DNA of 64,000 nucleotides from Saccharothrix obliqua (GTDB taxonomy: Bacteria; Actinomycetota; Actinomycetes; Mycobacteriales; Pseudonocardiaceae): contig NZ_JAHXGQ010000005.1 in NCBI RefSeq assembly GCF_019375475.1, positions 496,001 through 560,000 of the forward strand, written 5' to 3'. The notes beneath the pieces are model-generated. The model had not been told where the DNA came from, did not search any database, and worked only from the letters and a program-made list of their open reading frames with translations. Both the position numbers and the translations under genes were made by a program. Position 1 is the stretch's first letter. Each line of letters opens with the position of its first letter. Below are positions 49,679 through 58,206 of the stretch, piece after piece.

Positions 49679-51283
49679 ATGTCAACCACCAAGCGGGCCG
49701 CCACCTGGCTCGCCCTGACCGGGCTGGTCGGCGCGTCCGCCGTCACCAGTGCGGTGACGGCGCGGGCGGCGACCGCCGAGCTGCCGGTGTACGCCGTGCG
49801 CGCCACCGGTCTCAGTCAGGACCAGGCCACCGCGTTACAGCGGGCGTTCGGCCTGAAGACCGTGCAACGCGACCAGGACGGGGCGGTGACGTTCGCCGAC
49901 GAGGCCACCTACCTGAGAGTCCCCGGCCTCGACGGCGGTGCGGGCAAGGCGGACGAGGACGGGATCGCGACCACGCAGTCCCGGATCGACGTCGACGCCC
50001 TGAAGCAGCTGCGCGCCATCCCGGCCGACGCCGCCGTGAAACGCACCCAGGAAGCCCTGCGCGGCGCGGGGTTGCTGCCCGCGAACGCCGTGGCCGCCGC
50101 GCGGAACACCACCTTCGAGGTCGTCGACGCGAACAACAACACCGTGGTGTCCGCCCCGCTGGACACCGCCGTGTCGTACGCCTTCACCCTCGACGGCGTG
50201 CCGTTGGAGGGCGCGGGCGCGAAGCTGCGCATCGCGTTCGACGGCCAGGGCGCGGTGTCCGGCCTGACCTACAGCACCCGCGACGTGGTCAAGGTCGGCA
50301 CCGTGCCGGTGCTCGACCTGACCTCGGCCCGTGAGCGCTGCGCCAAGATGCTCACCGCGAGCACCCGTCTCACCGGCGTGTCGTACGTGTACGACGCGCC
50401 CGCCCTGTCGGAGAAGGTCGGCAGGCTGGAGCCCGGCATCCGGTGCGCGGGCGCCGCACCGGACGGCGCGGAGGTCCAGGCCGTCACCGTGCCCGCCGCC
50501 GTCGACGCGACCCTGCCCGAACCCGGTCCGAGCCAGCCGCCCCGCGTCGAGAACGCCGTCTCGCCGCTGTGGACCAACCGGATCGACGTGGGCAGCGAGG
50601 GCACCGGCCGGTGCGCCGGCCTGCCGTGGACGAGCTACAACGTCAACGGCTTCAACAACCAGTTCTCCAGCCGCGGCATCCCGGTCCAGTTCAGCTGGCT
50701 CGACCGCAACGCGTGGGAGCGGGACTTCAAGGACCCGTCGCTGCCCAACGGCTGGGACCACCTGTACACCGACGACGTCGACATGACCTACTGGCAGGGC
50801 AACGGCTCGCCCAACGGCTTCTCGTTCGCCGGGTGCAGCAACAACACCGACACGTTCCTGTCCAACAACGACGCCCGGTGGGGCAACCGCGACGTCGAGT
50901 GGATGAGCCTCTACACCTGCTCGATCCTCCGGTCCTCGGCGGGCGGCCAGTCCTGGGCGCAGCGGTGGGGCCGGGCGTTCCGCGGCCTGCACCAGATCAA
51001 CGGCTTCGACACGGGGGCCGTGCACAGCGCGGTGCACGGCAGCCGGTACGGCAACTACCTGCTGCGCACGCCGTTCCTGTGGTGGAACCGCCCGATGAAG
51101 GTCCGTGACGCGTGGGCACAGGCGTCCATCGACACGCAGCCGTCGTCGGTGGTGTGGGCGACCATGGGCCCGATCGGCACCTCGTGGCTGGCCAACGTCG
51201 ACGACTACTTCTGGACCAAGGGCCCCGTTGGCCCGGACACCCTGCCCACGTGGGGTTTCTGGCGCATCTCCGGGACCAGCTGA
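49679..51283 (+). CDS. Secreted DUF6345-like protein (caspase-like fold)
   Basis: A 534-residue exported protein. The ATG at 49679 follows GAGGAGGAGGAACCCG, and a signal peptide (KRAATWLALTGLVGASAV, cleavage near ARA-AT) is clear. Residues about 30-330 form an alpha/beta region like a pro-domain. The C-terminal half contains DDVDMTYWQGNGSPNGFSFAG and NRDVEWMSLYTCSILRSS. These positions resemble the His and Cys segments of a caspase-like domain (DUF6345), but the first motif has no His. Assignment rests on remembered pattern and is moderate. It lies alone between rnpB and an inverted-repeat terminator. Confidence 0.7.
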   Translation: MSTTKRAATWLALTGLVGASAVTSAVTARAATAELPVYAVRATGLSQDQATALQRAFGLKTVQRDQDGAVTFADEATYLRVPGLDGGAGKADEDGIATTQSRIDVDALKQLRAIPADAAVKRTQEALRGAGLLPANAVAAARNTTFEVVDANNNTVVSAPLDTAVSYAFTLDGVPLEGAGAKLRIAFDGQGAVSGLTYSTRDVVKVGTVPVLDLTSARERCAKMLTASTRLTGVSYVYDAPALSEKVGRLEPGIRCAGAAPDGAEVQAVTVPAAVDATLPEPGPSQPPRVENAVSPLWTNRIDVGSEGTGRCAGLPWTSYNVNGFNNQFSSRGIPVQFSWLDRNAWERDFKDPSLPNGWDHLYTDDVDMTYWQGNGSPNGFSFAGCSNNTDTFLSNNDARWGNRDVEWMSLYTCSILRSSAGGQSWAQRWGRAFRGLHQINGFDTGAVHSAVHGSRYGNYLLRTPFLWWNRPMKVRDAWAQASIDTQPSSVVWATMGPIGTSWLANVDDYFWTKGPVGPDTLPTWGFWRISGTS

Positions 51284-51291
51284 GGACGCGC

Positions 51292-51328
51292 GGGGCCCTT
51301 CCACCGCACTGGGGGGTGGAAGGGCCCC
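51292..51328. terminator. Bidirectional terminator
   Basis: A perfect 14 bp inverted repeat GGGGCCCTTCCACC ... GGTGGAAGGGCCCC with a 9 base loop lies between the convergent secreted-protein and ribbon-helix-helix genes, 9 and 13 bp from their stops. Confidence 0.85.
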
Positions 51329-51340
51329 GCCGCGCGTCGT

Positions 51341-51682
51341 TCAGCGCCGGGCCGGTCGGCCCGGCGGCATCCGGTGCACGGGCCGGAACGCCTCGCCCCC
51401 GTTGAACCGCCGCTCCAGGTCCGCCACGTACGCCTCGACGGCCGGGTTCACGATGTCCGCGAGGCTGCGCACGCCCGCCGCGGGCTCGTACGCCGCCAGG
51501 TAGGTCGCCGCGGCGCGGGCCCGCTCCAGCACGTCCCGGTCGAAGTTGACCGTCCGCTGCACCCGCCGCCCCGGGTGCGCCTCCGTGCCGGTAGCCTGAT
51601 CGTCACCCGGGACGGTCACGGCGACGGTGATCTCTTTCACGTCGGCGGCCGGGTCGGGTGCGGCTTCGGGCGGCTGGGACAT
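51341..51682 (-). CDS. Ribbon-helix-helix protein, ParB-type centromere-binding C-domain
   Basis: A 113-residue protein with a disordered acidic N-terminus and a predicted ribbon-helix-helix: RVQRTVNFDRDVLERARAAA followed by SLADIVNPAVEAYVADLERR. The ending NGGEAFRPVHRMPPGRP is like those of actinobacterial plasmid/ICE 'centromere-binding ParB C-terminal' proteins. Such proteins bind DNA as dimers near their own genes and help partition or regulate. GAGGAGG precedes the ATG. It diverges from the type IV secretion-like operon. No ParA partner is in the window, which is unusual for a partition role. Confidence 0.7.
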   Translation of the reverse strand: MSQPPEAAPDPAADVKEITVAVTVPGDDQATGTEAHPGRRVQRTVNFDRDVLERARAAATYLAAYEPAAGVRSLADIVNPAVEAYVADLERRFNGGEAFRPVHRMPPGRPARR

Positions 51683-52065
51683 CTGTGAGCCTCCTCGGCG
51701 TCGTCACTCCGACGTGCGGTCCGAACGGGTGTTTCCGCTCGGCCGGACGGGTTATTGGCGAAGTCGGGCGAACAGGGGGCACCAGAGACGCGCACACCGT
51801 GCGTGACCAGCGTGTCCGCAGTCGGGTGAACTATCTCAGCAATCGGGAGAATCGAGTGCCGCCGGTTCTCCCTTGGCCCCCCTCGAACCATGATGGCTGT
51901 GGCCAGATTAGACGTAATCGACTCCCGGGGGAACGGTTATTGATCTACCCACCGCAAACCAACCGACACACCTCGTGACGAAGACGTGTTCTACTCGATA
52001 GCGCACGAACCGGACGGGCACCCCTCGGCCCGCCCGGCGAAGTCCTGCGTACTCAGGAGTACGAG
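51683..52065. other. 383 bp divergent promoter region of the RHH gene and secretion operon
   Basis: No gene is present. A 12 bp direct repeat AGTCGGGYGAAC occurs at 51762-51773 and 51820-51831 and could be RHH sites. An inverted repeat GGGAGAA (51845-51851) and TTCTCCC (51866-51872) may be a hairpin. The stretch 51920-52010 is AT-richer than most of the window. Just before the operon start, GTACTC-AG-GAGTAC (52049-52062) overlaps the AGGAG ribosome site of the first gene and could mask it. Confidence 0.55.
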
Positions 52066-52344
52066 ATGACCGCCCACACCCTGGTAACACTCGCTCAGCA
52101 GACAGGGCCCGGCCTGGGCACAGGCGGGATACGCCAGTGGATCCTCGACAACCTCGTCCCCCTGCTGCTGCTCACCGTCGCGGTCCTGCTGCTGTGGCTC
52201 GGCGGGGGCAAGGGCGACAACGCCGGGGTCATGCGCCGCCTGGGCGGCGTCATCATCGCGCTGGCCATCATCGGACTGGCGGTGACCACGAACGCCGGGG
52301 CGAACATCGGCCAGTGGATCGCCGGCCTGTTCACCGGCGGGTGA
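52066..52344 (+). CDS. VirB2-like two-helix membrane protein
   Basis: A 92-residue protein with two transmembrane helices (LVPLLLLTVAVLLLWLGGG and LGGVIIALAIIGLAVTT) joined by a short basic loop, the layout of VirB2/TrbC-like pilins and small T4SS membrane subunits. It has no cleavable signal peptide of classical form. It is the first gene of a seven-gene operon. AGGAG lies in a small inverted repeat six bases before the ATG. The next gene starts three bases after its stop. Confidence 0.7.
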   Translation: MTAHTLVTLAQQTGPGLGTGGIRQWILDNLVPLLLLTVAVLLLWLGGGKGDNAGVMRRLGGVIIALAIIGLAVTTNAGANIGQWIAGLFTGG

Positions 52345-52347
52345 CCC

Positions 52348-52824
52348 TTGCGGGTACGCACTGACGACGAGGTCTACCGGGTCGACGCCGTCTGGCTCGG
52401 ACCGCCCAAGGCGACCTTCCCGTGGCGCGCGCGCTACGTGGCCTGGGGCGTCGGCATCGTGGTGTTCATCCTGGTCACCGCCGTGCAGCGCCAGGTCGGC
52501 TTCGGCTTCGACTTCATCAACACCGGCTGGGGTTTCGTGATCACGGTCGCGCTCACCCGGTTCATCTGCGCCCGGATCAGCCACGAGCGCCCGCTGTCGT
52601 CCGTGCTGACGATGTGGGTGCGCGAGCTGAACTCGCCGCGCGAGCGCACGGCGGGCGCGGGCGGGGCGGCCAGCGCCGCCCGCATCCGGGTCAACCGCGA
52701 CCGACCTCGCAGGAGCACCTCCGCCAAGGCCGTGAAACGCGCGGCCCGCGCGGCCCGATCCCCGCACCGCGGGCAGCCAGACCGCCGTAAGAAGGAGGTT
52801 CGCGGTGTTCGGACGCCGGCGTGA
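52348..52824 (+). CDS. VirB3/PrgI-like membrane protein
   Basis: A 158-residue protein starting at TTG with a short cytoplasmic N-terminus. Two closely spaced transmembrane helices (VAWGVGIVVFILVTAV and NTGWGFVITVALTRFICARI) and a long basic C-terminal tail (RRSTSAKAVKRAARAARSP) follow. Position directly before a VirB4-type ATPase gene, with a 20 bp overlap, matches VirB3/PrgI-type T4SS components. Sequence identity to any known VirB3 is not evident, so the call rests on topology and order. Confidence 0.65.
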   Translation: MRVRTDDEVYRVDAVWLGPPKATFPWRARYVAWGVGIVVFILVTAVQRQVGFGFDFINTGWGFVITVALTRFICARISHERPLSSVLTMWVRELNSPRERTAGAGGAASAARIRVNRDRPRRSTSAKAVKRAARAARSPHRGQPDRRKKEVRGVRTPA

Positions 52825-55669
52825 CCGCAACCGACGTTCCGCCGCGCAGCACGTGGCCCAGCACGCGGCCGCGGCGCGGGACGACCGGAAGGTCTACTCC
52901 AAGCGCGGCCGACGCCTGCCCGGAGAGCAGGCCGTGCCGAGCTACACCCCGTCGATCGCGGCCCGCAGCATCGACGGCCACCTGCTGCGCACCGGCCAGG
53001 AGGTCTACGCCTGGTACAAGCTCGCGCCGCAGCGCTGGTCGTTCCGCTCGGACTCGCAGCGGCAGGACCTGATCGCCGCCATCGCGGGCCAGTACGCCGA
53101 ACTCCAGGGCCGCTGGATGCACCTGCGGGTCACCACGCGGCCGTACCCGATCCGCATGTGGGCGGAGGCGCACGTCCACAACGCCGTGCGCCGGCTGCCG
53201 GACACGCCCGGCACGCTGTCGTTCGACGACTACATGGTCGGCGAGCAGCAGCAGCTCATGGGCCGGTCCATGGCGGAGAAGGAGGTCTACCTCGGCGTCC
53301 AGGTGCAGACCCGCAACATGATGGACCGCGCCGTGGAACGCGCCGCGCCCGTGCTGCGCAAGGTCTTCCCCGACGCCGTGGACGCCGAACTCGTCGCCAT
53401 CGAGTCCGAGGTCGACCACCTCGACCAGGTGATCGGCTCGGCCGGCCTCGAAGGCCGCCCGGTGACCGCCGAGGAGATGTCCTGGCTGATGCACCGGTCG
53501 TGCTCGCTGGGGCTGCCCGCGCCGCGCAACCTGCCCGCCGTGCCGGGCGCGCCGTGGGAACCCGAAGACCTCGCGTCGTTCACCGACGCCGCGGACTTCC
53601 ACCAGGAGCCGTACGCGCCGACCGTCACCGTGCGCGGGCGGACGGGGTCCAACGCGGGCATCAAGCGGCACGTCGCCGTGCTCACCGTGGGCCTCATGCA
53701 CGGTCTCCAGATCCCCGAGGTCGACGACCCGTGGGTGCAGCGGTCCGACCGCCTGCCCGCCGCCGTCGAGTGGTCGGCGCGCATCTACGTGCGGCGGCCC
53801 GAAGAGGTGTCCGGCGAACTCACGCGGCAGATGAACAAGGTGCGCTCGCAGGTGCGGCACTACACCGACGAGCACGAGCTGGAACCACCCCAGTCGCTGG
53901 CCCGCCAGGCGTCCCGCGTGCTGGAGATCGACGACGAGATGACCTCGGGCTTCACCGCCCTCGGCACGCGCGTCCGGTCGTGGTGGCGGCTGGCCGTGTC
54001 CGGGCCCACCGAGCGGGAGGCGTTGCGGCTCGCGCAGGCGTTGCTCGACCTGTACAAGCCGAAGGTCGCCATCGAGCACCCCGAGGCCCAGTACGCCATC
54101 GCCCGCGAGTTCATCCCGGGCGAGCCCCTGTCGTCGTCGGCCTACCTGCGGCGCGGGTCGGTGCTGTGGGCGGCGTCCGCCGTGCCCACCGCCACCGCCG
54201 AGGTCGGCGACCGGCGCGGCATCCTGCTCGGCGAGACCGTCACCGCCACCCGCCGCCCCGTGGCGTGGGACCCGTGGATGGCGCAGGAGCTGCGTGACGC
54301 GTCCGGCCTCACCGCCATGGTGGCGGGTCTCGGCGCGGGCAAGTCGTTCCTCGGCGGCGGCATCGTCTACAAGACGCTGCGCGCGGGCGCGCACTGGACG
54401 TTGCTCGACCCGTCCGGTCCGCTCGCCGCGTTGTGCGAGCTGCCCGAGCTGCGGCCGTACGCGCGGCCGATCAACCTGCTCAACGCGCAGCCCGGCATCC
54501 TCAACCCGTACCGGGTGGTCGCCGAGCCGCAGCTCGACCACTTCCTGGACGAGGAGGACCCGGAGCGCACCTGGCGGCGGGAACGCGCGCTCGCCGCCGC
54601 CACGCGTCGCCGCCTCGTGCTCGACGTGCTGTCCGGCCTGCTGCCGTTCGAGGTGGCCCGGCTGCCGCACACGCGGATCGTGCTGCTGCGGGCCGTGCGC
54701 ACGGTCGGCGGTCGGCCCGACGCGCACCCCGGCCAGGTGTTCGAGGCGTTGCGGCGTGACGCCTCCGAGCACCACGAGCACGCCGTGGTCGTCGCCGACT
54801 TCCTGGACGAGATGCGGGAGCGCATGTCGTTGCTCATCCCCGAGGTCGACGCCGACCCGTACAACGAGCAGCGCGACGACCGGCTCACCGTGCTCACCAT
54901 GGCGGGCCTCAACCTGCCGAAGGACGGCGTGGGGCGTGAGCACTGGACCGACGCCGAAGCCCTCGGCGTCGAGATGCTCAACCTCGCCGCGTGGCTCACC
55001 CAGCGGTCCATCTACGAGCGCCCCAAGGACCTCCGCAAGGGCGTGTGGATCGACGAGGCGTTCTTCCTGTCGGAAGTGCCCACCGGCCGCGTCCTGATGA
55101 ACCGCTTCGCCCGCGACTCCCGCAAGTGGAACGTGCGCGTCCTGCTGTCGTCCCAGATCCCCGCGGACTTCCTGAAGATCCAGGGCTTCGTCACCCTGCT
55201 CGACTCGGTGTTCGTCGGCCGGCTGGACGACGACCAGGCCCAGGCCGACGCCCTGCGCCTGCTCAAGGTCCCGATCGGCGCCGGTTACGAGCAGGTGGTC
55301 GCGTCCCTCGGCCGCCGCCCCGGCGGCGTCCGCAACAACACCGAGCGCGACCGCGCGCCGCGGCAGTTCATCTTCGGCGACGGCGCGGGCGGCGTCGAAC
55401 GCATCCGCATCGACTTCTCCGGCCCCCACCTGGAACACCTCCGCAACTCCCTGGACACCACGCCGGACGCCCTGCGCGACGGCCACGAGCAGCCGGAAGT
55501 CGAACTCTCGTCCCCGCCCCAGGACCCGTTCGCGTACGCCGACGAACCCGACGAGTTCGACGACGAGCTGGCGGCCGACCTGGAGGTGGGCCTCGTCGAC
55601 CCGGAGCTGGTCGACTCGACGCACGGTGAGGGAGGAAACCGCCGTCCGGGCCGGGAAGGTGCGGCATGA
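52805..55669 (+). CDS. VirB4-type ATPase
   Basis: A 954-residue AAA+ ATPase of the VirB4/TraC class found in actinobacterial conjugative systems. After a basic N-terminus it has a VirB4 N-terminal domain of about 480 residues, then Walker A VAGLGAGKSFLGGG (about 508-516) and Walker B KGVWIDEAFFLSE (about 748-753). An Arg-rich segment FARDSRKWNVRVLLSSQIP follows, and the C-terminus is Asp/Glu-rich. These ATPases energise type IV secretion. The start is GTG, overlapping the previous gene by 20 bp, and its stop overlaps the next ATG. Confidence 0.88.
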   Translation: MFGRRRDRNRRSAAQHVAQHAAAARDDRKVYSKRGRRLPGEQAVPSYTPSIAARSIDGHLLRTGQEVYAWYKLAPQRWSFRSDSQRQDLIAAIAGQYAELQGRWMHLRVTTRPYPIRMWAEAHVHNAVRRLPDTPGTLSFDDYMVGEQQQLMGRSMAEKEVYLGVQVQTRNMMDRAVERAAPVLRKVFPDAVDAELVAIESEVDHLDQVIGSAGLEGRPVTAEEMSWLMHRSCSLGLPAPRNLPAVPGAPWEPEDLASFTDAADFHQEPYAPTVTVRGRTGSNAGIKRHVAVLTVGLMHGLQIPEVDDPWVQRSDRLPAAVEWSARIYVRRPEEVSGELTRQMNKVRSQVRHYTDEHELEPPQSLARQASRVLEIDDEMTSGFTALGTRVRSWWRLAVSGPTEREALRLAQALLDLYKPKVAIEHPEAQYAIAREFIPGEPLSSSAYLRRGSVLWAASAVPTATAEVGDRRGILLGETVTATRRPVAWDPWMAQELRDASGLTAMVAGLGAGKSFLGGGIVYKTLRAGAHWTLLDPSGPLAALCELPELRPYARPINLLNAQPGILNPYRVVAEPQLDHFLDEEDPERTWRRERALAAATRRRLVLDVLSGLLPFEVARLPHTRIVLLRAVRTVGGRPDAHPGQVFEALRRDASEHHEHAVVVADFLDEMRERMSLLIPEVDADPYNEQRDDRLTVLTMAGLNLPKDGVGREHWTDAEALGVEMLNLAAWLTQRSIYERPKDLRKGVWIDEAFFLSEVPTGRVLMNRFARDSRKWNVRVLLSSQIPADFLKIQGFVTLLDSVFVGRLDDDQAQADALRLLKVPIGAGYEQVVASLGRRPGGVRNNTERDRAPRQFIFGDGAGGVERIRIDFSGPHLEHLRNSLDTTPDALRDGHEQPEVELSSPPQDPFAYADEPDEFDDELAADLEVGLVDPELVDSTHGEGGNRRPGREGAA

Positions 55670-57594
55670 GCACCCTCCTGCTGGTGGCGACGATCGCCGC
55701 CGCGCTCCTCGCGCGGCGGCGGTTCAAACCCACCGCCGCCGCGGGCCGTGACACCCGGCCTGCCCGCGTCCGGTCACGTGGGACGCGTTGGGTGTCCACG
55801 GCCGCCGTCGCGGCGATCGTCAGCCTCCAGGTCGTGATCGGCGCACCCGCGGCGAACGCGGCGGAGTGCGGCGAGGCGCCCAACCCGGAGCGGCCGGGCT
55901 CCGGCATGGTCGGCGCGCTCGACCCGCCCAACGGCCAGGGCATGAAGGACACCCCGTACCTGACCTACGGGTACGCGGGCCTGGTGTGGCACGCGTACCA
56001 GGAGACCTGCCTCAGGCTGCCGGACACCACCGCGGTGCTCGACACCTGGATGGGCAACGAGCTGTTCAACGTCTCGAAGAACATCGTCGGCATCACCAAC
56101 GCGCTGCACTACACGGTGATGGGCAACGGCCTGCTCAAGCCGCTCGACGACGCGGTCAAGGACGGCGTGCAGCGGGTTTACGACAACGTCTACCTGCGGT
56201 GGTTCGGCCTGGTCGCGCTCATCCTCGCGGTGCTGATGTTCCGGCAGATCTGGCGCGGCGACCTCGCGGCCATCAGCAAACGCGGGCTGTGGGCGCTCGC
56301 CGCGATGTGGCTCGCCACCTCGGCACTGGCACTGCCGCAGTTCTACAAGCTCCTCGACGAAACACTCGTCACCAAGACCGCGGAGATCCAAGCCGGGTTC
56401 ATCGAGAACCCCGAGGAACAGGGCACGCTGCACGTCCTGCCCTCCCAGCTGCACGACTCCGTCGTCTACCAGAGCTGGCTGCGTGGCGAGTTCGGCACGC
56501 CGGACGCCACCCAGGCCAAGGAGTTCGGTCCCCGGCTGCTCAACTCCCAGGCGTGGACCGTGGTCGAGCTGGACCAGCAGAAGGACGGCGACGCCACCGC
56601 CCTGCAAGCCAAGAAGGACGAGTACAAGCTCATCTCCCAGCAGCTCGGACCGGCGAAGGGTTACTTCACCGGCGCCGACGGCGGCCGTACCGGCGCGGGT
56701 TTCCTGTCGTTGCTCCAAGCGGTCGCGTTCTCGCTGTTCCAGTTGTTCGCCAAGGCGGCCGTGCTGCTCGCCCAGCTGCTGCTGCGACTGCTCACCCTCG
56801 CCGGGCCGCTGATCGGCCTGGTCGCCCTGATCCAGCACGACCTGCTGCGCAAGGTCGGTCGCGCCGCCGCCGTCACGGTGTTCAACGTGCTCGTGCTCGC
56901 GGTGCTGGCCGGCACCCACGCGCTGCTGCTCCAGGCGATCTTCAACGCCACCGGGCTGTCGCTGCTCACCCGCACGCTGCTCGGCCTCATGTTGACCCTC
57001 GTGTGCTTCATGGTGGGCAAACCCATGCGGCGCATGTGGCAGATGGTCGAGGTGTCCGTGGGACCCGCCGGGAACGCGCTGCCCATGCGGGGCGGCCTGC
57101 TGTCCCGCTTCCGCCGCAAGAAGGACGCCGGCCCGACGCCGCAGGAAGAGTTCTGGGACACCGTGCGCGACACGGATCCCGACGGCCCCGAAGTGCCGCA
57201 GCGCGGGCGGGGACGGGTGCGGCCCGAGGCGGCCAACCCCGTGGTCGCCACGGCGCACCGGCTCGACCGCACGGGTGGTGCGGCGGGGCAACTGGGCTCC
57301 GGCGCGGTCGCCGGGGTCGGGCACGCCGCGCTGCCCGCGGGCGGTCACGGTGGACCGGCGGCGTTGCCGTCCGGGCGGTCGCGGGTGGTGGACACGCCGC
57401 CCGTCGCCGACCGCAACTGGGACCGGCTGGACGACGCGGTCCTGGTGCCCTCACGCGTCACGAACGGGTTCTCCCGCGTCTCGGAGGGCCCGGCCGTGCC
57501 GGGACCGCGCCGAGCTGAAACCGAAGTGGTCGCCGGGCGGCAGGTCCACGTGATCTACCGACCCTCGCGCGGGCTGGAAGTCAGGGACAGCTGA
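55666..57594 (+). CDS. VirB6/TrbL-like polytopic membrane protein
   Basis: A 642-residue protein. An N-terminal helix (TLLLVATIAAALLA) and a second hydrophobic segment near residue 45 (AAVAAIVSLQVVIGAPAANA) precede an extracytoplasmic domain. Transmembrane helices follow at about 185-205, 210-230, 345-380, 380-400, 405-425 and 430-450, in the pattern of VirB6/TrbL. The last 190 residues are cytoplasmic, Pro/Arg/Gly-rich and low in order. The ATG overlaps the VirB4 stop (ATGA). It is expected to form the inner-membrane channel of a T4SS-like complex. Confidence 0.8.
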   Translation: MSTLLLVATIAAALLARRRFKPTAAAGRDTRPARVRSRGTRWVSTAAVAAIVSLQVVIGAPAANAAECGEAPNPERPGSGMVGALDPPNGQGMKDTPYLTYGYAGLVWHAYQETCLRLPDTTAVLDTWMGNELFNVSKNIVGITNALHYTVMGNGLLKPLDDAVKDGVQRVYDNVYLRWFGLVALILAVLMFRQIWRGDLAAISKRGLWALAAMWLATSALALPQFYKLLDETLVTKTAEIQAGFIENPEEQGTLHVLPSQLHDSVVYQSWLRGEFGTPDATQAKEFGPRLLNSQAWTVVELDQQKDGDATALQAKKDEYKLISQQLGPAKGYFTGADGGRTGAGFLSLLQAVAFSLFQLFAKAAVLLAQLLLRLLTLAGPLIGLVALIQHDLLRKVGRAAAVTVFNVLVLAVLAGTHALLLQAIFNATGLSLLTRTLLGLMLTLVCFMVGKPMRRMWQMVEVSVGPAGNALPMRGGLLSRFRRKKDAGPTPQEEFWDTVRDTDPDGPEVPQRGRGRVRPEAANPVVATAHRLDRTGGAAGQLGSGAVAGVGHAALPAGGHGGPAALPSGRSRVVDTPPVADRNWDRLDDAVLVPSRVTNGFSRVSEGPAVPGPRRAETEVVAGRQVHVIYRPSRGLEVRDS

Positions 57595-58205
57595 TGCCGA
57601 TCAGGACCAACCGGGGGCGCGCCGCGGTCTACCGCAGGCTGTGGGGGTGGCCGCTGCGCTCGCCCCGCCACCTCATCGCCACCATCGTCGGAGTCATCGC
57701 GCTGGTCGCCACGACCAGCATCGTCGTCGAGAACGCCGTCGGCCCGCGCAGCGGCGGCAACACCGCGGGCGGCGTGCTCACCACCTCGCCGTCGGGCGCG
57801 CCCGGTGGCAACCAGGTCGGCGTGCTGCCCTCGGCGGGCACCACGTCGCCGCTGCCGACCAAGGCGCCGAGCCCCACCGCGGCCGCGCCGTCCGCGCCGG
57901 TCAGCCCCGACGCCCAGCTGGCCGCGGAGGGCTGGGTGGACGCGTGGCTCGACCACCCGGCGGGCACCACGAACGCCAAGTGGCTCGAAGGTCTCCAGCG
58001 GTGGACGTCCGACGAGCTGCTGCCGACCCTCAAGTCGGTCGACCCGGCGAACGTCCCGAGCGAGATCAAGAGCAAGGTGAAGGCCGTTCGGTCCACCACC
58101 GATTCGGTCGATTTCGAAGCCGACTTGGAAACCGGCAAGCTCGTGCTGACCGTGGCCAGGCTGCCCGAGGGCTGGCGCGTGCACAAGTACAGCAGGGTGG
58201 GCTGA
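57594..58205 (+). CDS. VirB8-like bitopic protein
   Basis: A 203-residue protein with a basic cytoplasmic N-terminus, one transmembrane helix (HLIATIVGVIALVATTSIVV), a Ser/Thr/Pro-rich stalk and a small alpha/beta domain (about 105-203) resembling NTF2-like VirB8/TcpC domains. The ATG shares one base with the upstream stop (TGATG). The domain contains EGWVDAWLDH and ends WRVHKYSRVG. A VirB8 role is inferred from topology and operon order; sequence identity is too low to be sure. Confidence 0.65.
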   Translation: MPIRTNRGRAAVYRRLWGWPLRSPRHLIATIVGVIALVATTSIVVENAVGPRSGGNTAGGVLTTSPSGAPGGNQVGVLPSAGTTSPLPTKAPSPTAAAPSAPVSPDAQLAAEGWVDAWLDHPAGTTNAKWLEGLQRWTSDELLPTLKSVDPANVPSEIKSKVKAVRSTTDSVDFEADLETGKLVLTVARLPEGWRVHKYSRVG

Positions 58206-58206
58206 G

